Positions 1 to 9,166 of a DNA stretch of 49,001 nt are shown piece by piece. Within the stretch, counting starts at the first letter, position 1, and the number at the start of each line of letters is the position of its first letter. The stretch covers positions 1 to 49,001 of the forward strand of contig CANCVE010000020.1 of the NCBI GenBank assembly GCA_947381435.1, in the 5' to 3' direction. The position numbers and the translations under genes were made by a program. Under the pieces are notes generated by a model. The model saw only the letters and a list, made by a program, of their open reading frames with translations. It had not been told where the DNA came from and made no database searches. Source of the DNA: Chitinophagaceae bacterium. Its GTDB lineage: Bacteria; Bacteroidota; Bacteroidia; Chitinophagales; Chitinophagaceae.

Positions 1-71
1 AGAACATAACCTGTCATTGCAACAAAACGAATTGGGTTTCTTGACCAATTTTCGTACTTACCTAATTCCAT
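1..71 (-). CDS. Start of a possible transposase (partial, runs off the window)
   Basis: An ATG on the minus strand opens a frame that stays open for 23 codons to the window edge. It begins one base after the TAG of the PIN-like gene. The visible residues contain the stretch NPIRFVAMTGY, which resembles the N-terminal 'NPxxFLxLTGY' segment of several IS transposases. That resemblance is my recollection of the family and rests on very few residues. The tight junction could mean translational coupling, or an insertion element that landed at the end of the neighbouring gene. Confidence 0.4.
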   Translation of the reverse strand, partial: MELGKYENWSRNPIRFVAMTGYV

Positions 72-72
72 G

Positions 73-1242
73 CTAATTTAAACGATTCATTAGCCAAATT
101 ATTTCGCATGTGAGTATAATATTTCTAATTGATATAAACTCTAATATAAAATAGGAAAAGTAATAAGTTCTTAAAACCCCGTTCTCTAATTGTTCTTCAA
201 CAAATTTACTATTCTCTATAATCTCAAAAACAAGATTTACATTCCATATTTTTTGCTTAATGTCAAGATACTTTTTAAAATATTCTACGAACTCATCCGG
301 TTTACAAACCAATGTATTTATTTGCAATTTCTTGTAAACTTCTTTTGTTTTTTTACACGCCTTTTTATCATTTATTACATAGAAGTTGCACGTTGATGCA
401 AATGCCGCATGAAAAGCATCTTCTGTCGTATTCTTAAAAGTTTCTTTTCTCCCCTTTAGAATATTTACCTTATCTTCTTGATAGCCATGCATATCTAGTA
501 GTATATATTCGTTTGTAATTTCATTAAACCATTTTGGGGCATTTTTATCATCTGGGGTATATGGCTTATTATCCATTCCAAACTGTTTGTACTTGTTCTT
601 GATGATTTCGTATGGAGCCTTATTATCTATAATTATATCTCTATTAATTCCAAGTCCAGATTGTACTATATTTCTCAAGTCATTGTACTTATCATCTTGA
701 TTTAAACCCTTTCGCATTTCACTAAAACTCTTAAAGAATCCTCCCATAGTTGGATTGTCTTTAAGTCCTGGAAATAACATCTCCATTTGTTTTGAGCTTT
801 GTGGATTATCAAATGCTTCCTTAAACACATCATCCAAAGAGATTTCTTTTAATAAATCAAAAAGTGGCTTTATCAAATCTCTTGTTAGTTCGTTATCTTC
901 AAAATGCTTTAATAGTCCATCAATACTTATATCTTCAAATTTATCTTTCTCATCAACCTTTTGATTATAATATTCTTTAGGAGCAGCAAAGTCTACAATT
1001 ATATCCTTGCCATCGTTAAAAATAAAAGTATCGTTTGTCATTTCGCTGATAAATGCTAAATCTTCATTTATTAATCTCGATTGCTCTTCATTGTCCTTGA
1101 AACTTGAAAGTATATCGCTTATGTGCGAGGTGGAATATGGTTTAAAGAAATTATCATTATCAAAAACGATTTCTTTTAATTCACAATGCCTACCATTTTT
1201 CATTTGTGACATAACATTCCAGTCAAAATATATTTTAATCAT
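73..1242 (-). CDS. Large PIN-like domain protein, putative ribonuclease
   Basis: The 389-aa protein has no signal peptide. The N-terminus (hydrophobic strand, then D7 in YFDWN) and a C-terminal segment near residues 275-292 (DAFHAA, then a strand ending in VIND) look like the first and last acidic motifs of a PIN-type nuclease. S39-D43 may supply the middle acidic position. An ordinary PIN domain is about 130 aa, so roughly 200 residues are inserted between the halves, rich in Lys, Asp and Glu and probably helical. PIN proteins are metal-dependent RNases, often toxins or defence proteins. No antitoxin is adjacent. The last 35 residues are hydrophobic and atypical, and could be a new C-terminus created by a downstream insertion. 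Function is inferred only. Confidence 0.55.
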   Translation of the reverse strand: MIKIYFDWNVMSQMKNGRHCELKEIVFDNDNFFKPYSTSHISDILSSFKDNEEQSRLINEDLAFISEMTNDTFIFNDGKDIIVDFAAPKEYYNQKVDEKDKFEDISIDGLLKHFEDNELTRDLIKPLFDLLKEISLDDVFKEAFDNPQSSKQMEMLFPGLKDNPTMGGFFKSFSEMRKGLNQDDKYNDLRNIVQSGLGINRDIIIDNKAPYEIIKNKYKQFGMDNKPYTPDDKNAPKWFNEITNEYILLDMHGYQEDKVNILKGRKETFKNTTEDAFHAAFASTCNFYVINDKKACKKTKEVYKKLQINTLVCKPDEFVEYFKKYLDIKQKIWNVNLVFEIIENSKFVEEQLENGVLRTYYFSYFILEFISIRNIILTCEIIWLMNRLN

Positions 1243-1404
1243 TAGAGTAGTATAATAAGGTAATTTGCAATTATGGAGATTTACTTAATCCCTTACAAAT
1301 ATCCCCATTAATCCACAACCAATCATCCCCATCCAAAAATAAATCCTCCATAAATTTACCCAAATTCAAGTCTCCCTTTTTTTCATACCACCCATTTTAC
1401 TATA

Positions 1405-1755
1405 AATTTTTCGTGCCAACTTTTCTAAACACCCCTAATTTGTACCAATTAATGTATATCTATTTTCGGGGACACCCTAATTTGTGGCAATATATGAGTC
1501 CATCATTTCGGAGGGGCATTAAAGTGTACAAATTAATGTGTCTTTTTTTTCTGGGACTGACTAATTTGCGCAAATTAGTGCACCCAAGTTTTTATGGAGA
1601 CTATAATTTGTGTCAATTAACGTGTCCCCGAATTGGCTAGCCTCTCATTTGCACCAATTAACGTGTCCCAGTTTTTACGGTGCCTATAATTTGTACAAAT
1701 TAACGTGTCCCCGTTTTCGGGGACTGACAAATTAGCGCAAAATTGAGTGGCTCCA
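1405..1755. repeat. Degenerate 42-bp tandem array
   Basis: The AATTA-type word of each unit recurs at 1447, 1489, 1531, 1573, 1615, 1656 and 1698, an exact 42-bp step with one 41-bp step. Weaker units lie at about 1405 and 1740. Units carry two small palindromes, for example AATTTGTACAAATT and CCCCGTTTTCGGGG. Open frames through the array are a by-product of the period (14 codons) and are not called as genes. Confidence 0.85.
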
Positions 1756-1804
1756 AAAACTTAGAGAGGGGAATGGTATTGTTTTTATTTTCTCCATAAT
1801 CTTG

Positions 1805-1886
1805 CCGTCATTGCGAGGTACGAAGCCGCAATCTTTAAAATAATGGAATTATGAAAAAGGTTGCTTCGTGCCTCGCAATGACGGGT
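1805..1886. repeat. Long REP-like hairpin element
   Basis: The arms 1805-1833 and 1858-1886 are near-perfect inverted copies built on CGTCATTGCGAGG and CCTCGCAATGACG, separated by an AT-rich loop of about 24 bases. This kind of 'CGTCATTGCGAGG' hairpin is a common dispersed intergenic repeat in bacterial genomes. No T-run follows, so it is not a standard terminator. Confidence 0.8.
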
Positions 1887-1905
1887 AGAATATGAAGAAG
1901 ATTAA

Positions 1906-1948
1906 AGCGATTTCCAATTACAAACTGTTTCGACTAGTAGGAACAAGT
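1906..1948. repeat. 43-bp dispersed element, copy 1
   Basis: This matches 41449-41491 in the same orientation at 34 of 43 positions. The second copy contains a perfect small hairpin, CCAGTTATAAACTGG. The copies lie about 39.5 kb apart, in otherwise unrelated intergenic regions. Confidence 0.6.
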
Positions 1949-2152
1949 GACCAGCAATCGCTGAACATTTGCTCCAGTGGTGACTATTTTAAAATTAAGT
2001 ATATTGAACAATCAAATTTATTATATGAAACAAGTATTATTAATTTCAAGCATACCTTTTGGAAAGCTAAGCTGTGGTAACCTCAACCGATGCAATTATT
2101 AGTTTCCTAATAACTATATTAAAAGTTGAAACTAGAATTAAAACACATAAAT

Positions 2153-2198
2153 AAAAAAGGGTTGGATAAACGATTACTCTTTACCCAACCCTTTTTTT
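2153..2198. terminator. Bidirectional intrinsic terminator
   Basis: The stem is AAAAAAGGGTTGG (2153-2165) pairing with CCAACCC plus a T-run (2185-2198). It lies just beyond the stop of the minus-strand acyltransferase gene. A-run and T-run flank both sides, so it could work in either direction. Confidence 0.8.
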
Positions 2199-2215
2199 AT
2201 TTATTAAAGGAACAA

Positions 2216-3223
2216 TTAAGCTTGGTTATTAACCCAAGCATGTCGCCAATGTTCAGATTTTCTGTCCACAAACTTATATACGAGTACTGAAAAAATGGAA
2301 GTGACTACAGTAAATATTAATGCATAAGAACATTTAGTAACGAAGCTAGTACCAGAAGAAATGTATTTATAATAAGGAATTAACCATATCCAATGACATA
2401 AATATACAATGAAGGACATTTCACCCCAATACTTATCCCTATCACTTGTTGGATTATAAACCGAAGAAATAACAAAGGGAATGGATATTAAAATTAATGC
2501 AATACTCATTAAAGTATAATAGGTAGAATGCCCGTTTAAACATAGCACTTTCAAGGAAGGCACCATAAATTGAATGGCAAATGCTGCAATAAATAAGATT
2601 AAAGAGATTATTTTAGAGTGATTTGAAAATTTAATTTGATAAAAGTAAACTATCACTCCAATCAAAAAAAGAAACATGTAGGTTAATGAGCTAAACTCAA
2701 AAGCTGCACTATCATAATAAACTATCCAAAGGAAAACTAGAAAAAAGAATACAGTTGCTGCAATTAGTAGTTGTTTATTCTTTCGAACTATAAAAGCAAC
2801 AAATGGATAAATAAGATAAAACTGTAACTCTACGGATAATGACCATGCAGGACCTAAGATTCTCAACTTCTGATCTGGACTACCAAAGATGAATAAGTTT
2901 GCTAAAACAACATTCCCCTTCTCCATTAGAGATAATGAATGAAAACTAATAAACATATCAGGGTAAACAATAGCTACAACGAGTGCACCTATGACACTAA
3001 AAGCATAAAAAACAGGAAATATTCTCAACAGCCTGCTTATATAAAAAACCTTTAGTGTATTTTCTTTTTTGGAGTATTTCTTCTCATACATTAACGCAAT
3101 CCAATAACCACTCAACATAAAGAAACATCCTACGGCAAACTTGCCTAAATAAAAAGTTTCGCTTAAATGATAAATTATAACAATTAGCGCTAGAATAAAC
3201 CTTGTTAGACCTGGTTTTAACAT
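2216..3223 (-). CDS. Acyltransferase 3 (OafA/YrhL-like) membrane protein
   Basis: The 335-aa protein is highly hydrophobic, with about nine or ten membrane segments. The N-terminus carries the acyltransferase-3 pattern: R8-F-x-LA, then H18 of the first helix, then FFMLSGYW around residues 34-41, and the loop YISRLLRIFP after the second helix. Members transfer acyl (often acetyl) groups to cell-surface sugars such as O-antigen, capsule or exopolysaccharide. The length is normal for the bare membrane domain with no extra SGNH domain. The gene stands alone and ends at a strong terminator. No glycan biosynthesis cluster is visible to name the substrate. Confidence 0.85.
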   Translation of the reverse strand: MLKPGLTRFILALIVIIYHLSETFYLGKFAVGCFFMLSGYWIALMYEKKYSKKENTLKVFYISRLLRIFPVFYAFSVIGALVVAIVYPDMFISFHSLSLMEKGNVVLANLFIFGSPDQKLRILGPAWSLSVELQFYLIYPFVAFIVRKNKQLLIAATVFFFLVFLWIVYYDSAAFEFSSLTYMFLFLIGVIVYFYQIKFSNHSKIISLILFIAAFAIQFMVPSLKVLCLNGHSTYYTLMSIALILISIPFVISSVYNPTSDRDKYWGEMSFIVYLCHWIWLIPYYKYISSGTSFVTKCSYALIFTVVTSIFSVLVYKFVDRKSEHWRHAWVNNQA

Positions 3224-3795
3224 AGTAAATATTGATTAAAATTAAATTTCAAAATGAATAAAGTGATTATTAAATTCTTCAAGAAACATATCCAAGAATT
3301 TATCTTTAATATCAAGGGTTAGCAAATGAACTTTACGTTCAAAATAAGTAGCAACAAATTAATTTTTCTATCCTGTTAGCGTTTCACACTTGGAGTTGCT
3401 TGGTCATCTCGACAAACAACAATCAATAGAGAGTACATTAATTCATTACATTTTCAAATATAGGGTTTCTTGTTATATCGCAGTTGCTCAAAAAGAAAAG
3501 AAAATAGAGAATCGAAAACACCTTTTTCCACATTCAAACAAATACTTACCTACGTCACAAAGATTCATATCATCTACAATAATTCTCTAAAAAGTTTTGA
3601 CATAAGCGCTTTAATGTTGATAGATTGGGGATATTATTGATATTAACTACACCTAACAATTTTACTTGGAGCAAAACCTAGCAAGTTTTGCTCTCAACGA
3701 AAAACTTCCTACTACACTGAGACATAACATAAGCCTAGATAGTTAAAGGTTATGGTATCTGTGTTGAAATATGAATATTATTTATGAGTTTTAAC
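3224..3795. other. Intergenic region, no convincing gene
   Basis: This is about 570 bases of AT-rich sequence between the acyltransferase start and the end of the pectin block. A 66-codon plus-strand frame at 3390-3590 lacks recognisable features. I see no repeat array or strong terminator here. Confidence 0.6.
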
Positions 3796-6375
3796 TTACA
3801 ACACAAACCCCTTCTCTCCTTGCTTAATAGATAAATGAGTTCTGCCATCAGCAGTTGTGCTAAAGGTTATTTCTTGCTTTTCGCCATTACTCCATTTTAC
3901 CGTCAACTTAGTGTGGCTATGGCTCCAAGAGGTTTTAGGTAACTCATCGCCATTACGGTAAGGGTACAACAACACCTTATAGTCAGGCGAAACTGCATCA
4001 GCAGGTATTACCAATTTCCGTACATTACTCTCTCTAGACTTTAGATCTTTGCTGCGCCATTCCTCAATATTTACTGAGTTGGTAGCAACCGTATTATTCA
4101 TATTCAGCACTTTCACTAATAGCATCGGTTGTTTTTCAGGCACTTTACCACTATACATAGCAGGCAATGAGTCTTTGTCCCAACCATTCTTTTGTTCAGG
4201 GTCATTTCCAGTAAGATTGATGTCCATTTCATGGTCATTTATCTTGGTGGTACTCACTATTTGTATATCATGTTCTAGCGTTAGTATCCAATCGTAGTGA
4301 TGCACTTTATCATCTTTGGCAATATCATCGACCACAATAGAGTATGGTTTTGTAGACCGAACCACTCCTGCTGTACGGAAAGCTTTCAATACCGGATAAT
4401 TCACTTGTCTCAAGAAAGGACGCACCGCACCTGTTGGCAATATCCAATGCGGCGTTTCGCTTCGGGGAACATTCAGATAGGCATAAGGCAATTTTAGGTA
4501 ACTAAAATGATTCACCGTATTTGGTTCCAACTCCCAATTGCCAGTCTTTGGCATTTCTACTTTTCCTGCACGCACGTCGGCAACAGTGTAATAGCCCTTC
4601 TTCCGTTCCTGTTCTTTATTGTTATAATCCCAAGCGTATTTGGCATCCCCAACGGCAAATGTGGCATAGGGTTCATCTTTAAAGTCCACCATCATGGCAG
4701 GCGAGTGTTCATCTTGCGAATGCTGGTCAATCACAACAATGCTTTGCTTAAAATTATCGTACGCACGTCCTCCCTGAATCGGACTCCAAACCCTACCTGC
4801 ACCCGCAACCATGATACAGTTTCTATCTGAAGAGGGATGTCCACCATTTGCCTGACGGGTATGTAGATTCAGCATTAAAGCATCTTTTGTCCAGCTACTT
4901 CTAGTCATCATCAGCGCACGCTCGCCACAAAAGAATGTATTACCGAGATTCAGTTTAGATGGATCATTATTATCCTTATCAAAGTCTCTTGCAAAGATGG
5001 CGAAGAACAACAACCCGTTGTAATAGCCGCCTTCACTTGGCTTGTCAGGTATGTTACTATAGTCTTCTTTCACCAACTTGTGGTATACCCAATCTATCTT
5101 TTTATCACTTGGAAACATATACTTCAATCCTAATAGATCACAGATAGTAAAGCCTGCACCCTTAGTGCGACTTCCTCCCAATAAATCATATTTTATAAAT
5201 GCATCTTGAGTGGGAATAACGCTATGCGGCAAGAAGTTTCTGGCATAAGCCTGCAAATAGGGATGCCCAGAAATATCCTCAAAGCCGTATAGCTTGGTAC
5301 GTTTTGCAAAGGTGATGATGCCATCCATACCCAACTGATTCTTAGCTTCTCCTTCAAATGTAGCCCCCGATTGAAACCAACCGTAGGTCATCAAATTATG
5401 CCAGCCCCTGTACATTCCTTTCACTTTTAGATCGTTAAAACCAGGCTCCCCCTCTATTGCCAACACTTCAAACAACCAATAACTAAAGGTAGCCCAGTTA
5501 CTTCTGGATGCTTCTGCCGAATTGAATGTTCCATAGTTGTCGTGGCTCCAAGTGTTTTCGGCTAGTTCATCGTGCATGGCTTTCTTTTGTTCAGAAGATA
5601 GCCAATTAAAGATAAAATCGTACGTAAATGCCAACTGAAACCTTCCAACAGGCTGGTCATTAGGCGTAGTAATATTCTTTGCTGCGCGAATGGAGTCTCG
5701 TTTAACAGCATCAATCTTTAAGGCAGTCATAGCGGCTTTGGCCAACTTCTTTGCCCCTGCTTCATCATTCTCAACTAAACATCTAAAGGCTTCCAAAGAA
5801 AATGCGTCCCAATAAGCTTCTGGAAAAGAAGTAGCAGTTCCATTGGCCAATCCATCATAAATATCCTTTGCCAATGTATTGTGGTTGTATGCCATTCCTT
5901 TCACTCTCGGAACGCTCAATCTAAATAACGGCACTCGCCCATGAAGTCCGCCAAATTCACCTTTCCAAACATCGGGTTTTGCATACTCTTTGGTATCATA
6001 ATAATTGCCTTTCATCATCTCCGTCCACGACAATATATTTTTCCAGCAGGCTTGACCACATTGTGTTTCCTTGAGGTTCTTTCTTATTTCTGGTAAATCA
6101 TCAGGCCCAAAATAAATACGAGGATGTATTCCTGGTGCAGGCACTTGGTTCACCTTTCGCACACCATCGTAATTAAAGGTAACCGAGCGGCTACCAAAAT
6201 CGTTCATCTTGGCGTTACCCCAAAGCAATACATCAGGTTTACCATTTTCATCTTTATAATTACTGTAAGAATCGGCGGGTTTATCCGCAAAAGTAGATTG
6301 ATTGTTTACATATTGCGCCTCCATTGAAACGCCAAACAAAAGAAAGGAACTAGCTAGCAAAACAGATTTCATCAT
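3796..6375 (-). CDS. Heparinase II/III-like polysaccharide lyase, secreted
   Basis: The 859-aa protein starts with a signal peptide (MMKSVLLASSFLLFGVSMEAQ). The N-terminal 450 residues have the Trp/Tyr-rich helical pattern of an (alpha/alpha) toroid. The C-terminal half is beta-rich and fits a heparinase II/III-like sandwich; near residue 510 the segment NGGHPSSDRN resembles the conserved 'GGHxHxD' region of that family, followed by a strand ending in GAGRVW. Such enzymes cleave uronic-acid-containing glycans by beta-elimination. It is the last gene of a seven-gene minus-strand block that includes a CE12 esterase and a GH43, so a pectic substrate is likelier than heparin. I cannot assign a PL family. 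A 115-base gap separates it from the upstream esterase. Confidence 0.75.
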   Translation of the reverse strand: MMKSVLLASSFLLFGVSMEAQYVNNQSTFADKPADSYSNYKDENGKPDVLLWGNAKMNDFGSRSVTFNYDGVRKVNQVPAPGIHPRIYFGPDDLPEIRKNLKETQCGQACWKNILSWTEMMKGNYYDTKEYAKPDVWKGEFGGLHGRVPLFRLSVPRVKGMAYNHNTLAKDIYDGLANGTATSFPEAYWDAFSLEAFRCLVENDEAGAKKLAKAAMTALKIDAVKRDSIRAAKNITTPNDQPVGRFQLAFTYDFIFNWLSSEQKKAMHDELAENTWSHDNYGTFNSAEASRSNWATFSYWLFEVLAIEGEPGFNDLKVKGMYRGWHNLMTYGWFQSGATFEGEAKNQLGMDGIITFAKRTKLYGFEDISGHPYLQAYARNFLPHSVIPTQDAFIKYDLLGGSRTKGAGFTICDLLGLKYMFPSDKKIDWVYHKLVKEDYSNIPDKPSEGGYYNGLLFFAIFARDFDKDNNDPSKLNLGNTFFCGERALMMTRSSWTKDALMLNLHTRQANGGHPSSDRNCIMVAGAGRVWSPIQGGRAYDNFKQSIVVIDQHSQDEHSPAMMVDFKDEPYATFAVGDAKYAWDYNNKEQERKKGYYTVADVRAGKVEMPKTGNWELEPNTVNHFSYLKLPYAYLNVPRSETPHWILPTGAVRPFLRQVNYPVLKAFRTAGVVRSTKPYSIVVDDIAKDDKVHHYDWILTLEHDIQIVSTTKINDHEMDINLTGNDPEQKNGWDKDSLPAMYSGKVPEKQPMLLVKVLNMNNTVATNSVNIEEWRSKDLKSRESNVRKLVIPADAVSPDYKVLLYPYRNGDELPKTSWSHSHTKLTVKWSNGEKQEITFSTTADGRTHLSIKQGEKGFVL

Positions 6376-6490
6376 GTGTAAGCACCGTTTATTTAAAAAA
6401 AGTAACCTATTGAGCTTTTGAATTAAAAAAGTTTATTGATTAATTGACCATTTACTATTCCAGATGTTGCAACGAAAAGATTTAAACCCT

Positions 6491-7513
6491 TTATTTCTTT
6501 TGCCAGCTAGGAACAGAAGAAACTTTCAGAGTAGGTTCACCTTTCAGATAGCCTAGATTGGTTAGATATTTATCTGCTTCGGTAATGGCAGCCACTACTT
6601 GCGCCTCGGTAGCTGTGTATTTAGGCACCACAAAAGCATGGCGTGTTTTGGGCAATAGGATTATTTTACAATCATTTCCTGCCTTATTCATAGCATCTGT
6701 AAAACGAACAGATTGCTCGCATGGAATCACTTTGTCATCCAATCCGTGTAATATTAAACAATGAGGCTGACCTTTTTTTACATAACTGGTGGGCGAAAAG
6801 CTTCGGGCAAGTTGCCATTGTTCGGGGGTAATGGAAGCCGAATCAAGTGATTTAGTATTTTGAATGGTATTGCTAAAGATATTTTTGACCAACGGATAAA
6901 CCGTCATATCCACACAAGGATTGTATAAAACCATCGCATTGGGTTTTGCGCTGATATTTAAATTATCTTTTGCATCATCAAAACCATCAATAGTTCCTAA
7001 TGCCGCAGCTAGATGCCCGCCGGCAGAATCTCCTAAAACAATAATCTTATCAGGATCAATGTTTAAATCTTTTGCATGCAAACGAATAAACCTTATGGCC
7101 GATTTACAATCTTCCAGACATTCGGCTATGCCAGTTCCGCCATACTTCACCAATCTATATTCTATGCTAAAACCAACAGCATTGCGCAGCGCAAAGTATT
7201 TGGCATGAGGGAAAAAAGTACTCGCAGTGCCACTCGTCCAGCCACCACCATGAATCCAGATGATGGCAGGATATTTCTTTCCGGGTTTTGCATTGACAGG
7301 TTTTGAATAATAGATTTTAAGAAGGGTATCTTTTGTTACTTTATAAACCAATTCTTGCATCGGCGGTGCTTCCTCCAATAAAGTCTTTAGGGTAACGGTG
7401 TCCGTTCCTTTTACTAGCAATGGAGGTCTTATTGCACTAGCATTTTGTGTGCTAAAAGCACATAATACAACGACGAAACCAGAAATGAGTAAAGCACCCA
7501 AAAGTCCTTTCAT
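6491..7513 (-). CDS. Secreted alpha/beta-hydrolase esterase (BD-FAE/HSL-like)
   Basis: The 340-aa protein begins with a signal-type hydrophobic segment. It has the oxyanion motif HGGGW (88-92), the nucleophile motif GDSAGG with S163, an acid near D259/D260 (HGLDD) and H292 in TRHAF. This is a complete hydrolase triad of the 'esterase/lipase' group that includes carbohydrate esterases removing acetyl or feruloyl groups. It starts ten bases after the stop of the gene upstream, so it is probably co-transcribed with it. Its place among pectin enzymes suggests de-esterification of a plant glycan; the exact ester is inferred, not shown. Confidence 0.82.
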   Translation of the reverse strand: MKGLLGALLISGFVVVLCAFSTQNASAIRPPLLVKGTDTVTLKTLLEEAPPMQELVYKVTKDTLLKIYYSKPVNAKPGKKYPAIIWIHGGGWTSGTASTFFPHAKYFALRNAVGFSIEYRLVKYGGTGIAECLEDCKSAIRFIRLHAKDLNIDPDKIIVLGDSAGGHLAAALGTIDGFDDAKDNLNISAKPNAMVLYNPCVDMTVYPLVKNIFSNTIQNTKSLDSASITPEQWQLARSFSPTSYVKKGQPHCLILHGLDDKVIPCEQSVRFTDAMNKAGNDCKIILLPKTRHAFVVPKYTATEAQVVAAITEADKYLTNLGYLKGEPTLKVSSVPSWQKK

Positions 7514-7522
7514 ATCAAAAGA

Positions 7523-9145
7523 TTATTTATAAATAAAAAAACTACGTTCTACAAAAGGTGCTGTTTGCACTTCGGGACTAACACTCCTCCCCCATTGATA
7601 CGCAACGACTGTAACTTTTACAGGAAACTTTGATGACGGAGGAATGGAAGTGAATACCAACTGATTACCATCTACACTTGCTGGCCCACTCTTTACAAAA
7701 AAGGAAACGGGCATTCCCGATGAAGCAGTTGCCTTTAGTGAAAGCTTTTTAGTTGATGCTGGCACATCCTTTATTTCAGTAAAATCTATCGTTTGCTTCC
7801 CTCCTTTTTCATTAGCAGTAACAACCAATTGTCCGGGTTCTATGCAAGTACGGTATTCCTTATCGCCCTCGGTTTTAACGATAAAATAAGTAGAACCTGC
7901 CTTATAACTTCTCTCAGGACTAAGCTTGAAAGTATTGCCAGCAATATGTTTGGCATTACCGCAAAGCAATATTACATTGGGCGTATTATTACTATGACCT
8001 AATGGCGTTCCAGCAAACTTAAACGTATCTGGTATTGCCGACCAGAAGACAGGATTTAAGGTAAATGTTAGTCCATCGGCACCTGTAGTAAACGGTATTG
8101 GCCAAACAATCCCTCTATTAAAACCAGCAGGAGTACCATCACCATTGGCGAAACCAGCTATTTGTGGCTTTCTTTTAAAGTCGGTCGTAGCAAATGCAAT
8201 TGCATCCGCCGCTTGCTGTTTTGTAAAATACCAAGGGTAGTTTTTTTCATCGCCCTCCGCATCTTTATACATTTTAGGTTGCATCAACGCACCGCCCGGC
8301 AATGGCAAACCTGCCACCCATCCTTTGTTCAAATCAACGGGAACTAATAAGGTATCATTACCCTTCCCTAACCTAGTTTTCACCGCAGCATCTATATAAT
8401 CTGCCACCAGTTTTGTTAGTTCTTCGCTACATTCAAAATGCCCCGTATTGGGCGAAAAGAAGTAAGATAGTGGTTGCTGCTTTCCTTTCCTATCATTCAA
8501 AACACCCTGATAATTTTTAATGGTATCAAAAGGGTGAATTAGATCTTCCTTGTGTTGCGACCATTCAAAATATTCGCCAGCATTGCACATTACTGGCACA
8601 CCCATATTGTTTGCAAAACCCGGACCTCCTTTCATTTTAAAGGCAGCTAAAAGTCTATTGGCATTGTTACTTACCAGTTCGCCAACCAAGTTATTGGTGC
8701 CCGAATGCCCAATACTTATCCATGGCACGCTTGCCAACTCGGTATATCCAGAAATGGCAGATAGCGTATCCAAAATAGTCTGAATGTTTTTACCGTTCAC
8801 CTGCTTTGCCTTTTCTTTTATGTCAATAAAAAAGCCGGGGCAAGACCACAATATGGCAATATCATTTTCCCTACATGTTTTCCTTATCAGTGGATGTTCG
8901 TCCAACCATTGCTCCAATACGTTTTGACTGCTGATGATTACCGCTTTTATATGACTGCATTTAGGAGGAATCCACAAATAGTTGGTACTGCTTTTTTCCT
9001 TTCCATTGGGTTGCATAAATGGCAATGCCACGCTAAACTGATATTCGTTTTCGGGGGTATGCCAAACGGGCTGCTTTCCCTGTGCAGAAGACTGAAATGC
9101 CCAAAACAATAGGGCAATGGGAAGGAGTATATTTTTCAGATTCAT
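7523..9145 (-). CDS. Secreted alpha/beta-hydrolase-like protein with C-terminal Ig-like region
   Basis: The 540-aa protein has a signal peptide (ends SSAQG near residue 23). Residues about 50-240 look like a serine-hydrolase fold, with candidate nucleophile S148 in IGHSGT and candidate base H236 in NTGHFE. The remaining 300 residues are beta-rich, and the last 90 resemble an immunoglobulin-like module. I do not recognise a named family. The genes on either side are 10 and 21 bases away, so it is very likely in the operon. Its role is presumably another glycan ester hydrolase or a binding protein of the pectin system, but this is inference from context. Confidence 0.65.
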   Translation of the reverse strand: MNLKNILLPIALLFWAFQSSAQGKQPVWHTPENEYQFSVALPFMQPNGKEKSSTNYLWIPPKCSHIKAVIISSQNVLEQWLDEHPLIRKTCRENDIAILWSCPGFFIDIKEKAKQVNGKNIQTILDTLSAISGYTELASVPWISIGHSGTNNLVGELVSNNANRLLAAFKMKGGPGFANNMGVPVMCNAGEYFEWSQHKEDLIHPFDTIKNYQGVLNDRKGKQQPLSYFFSPNTGHFECSEELTKLVADYIDAAVKTRLGKGNDTLLVPVDLNKGWVAGLPLPGGALMQPKMYKDAEGDEKNYPWYFTKQQAADAIAFATTDFKRKPQIAGFANGDGTPAGFNRGIVWPIPFTTGADGLTFTLNPVFWSAIPDTFKFAGTPLGHSNNTPNVILLCGNAKHIAGNTFKLSPERSYKAGSTYFIVKTEGDKEYRTCIEPGQLVVTANEKGGKQTIDFTEIKDVPASTKKLSLKATASSGMPVSFFVKSGPASVDGNQLVFTSIPPSSKFPVKVTVVAYQWGRSVSPEVQTAPFVERSFFIYK

Positions 9146-9166
9146 ATCTATTCTTAAAAATTATTG

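Noticed and set aside
1413-1640. 75-codon frame as a small gene
   Set aside because: It lies wholly in the 42-bp tandem array and has no protein-like composition.
1892-2080. 62-codon frame after the hairpin element
   Set aside because: Its first part is the dispersed 43-bp element and no domain is visible.
3796-6375. True heparinase acting on heparin
   Set aside because: Only the fold is supported; neighbours are pectin enzymes, and no sulfatase gene is present.
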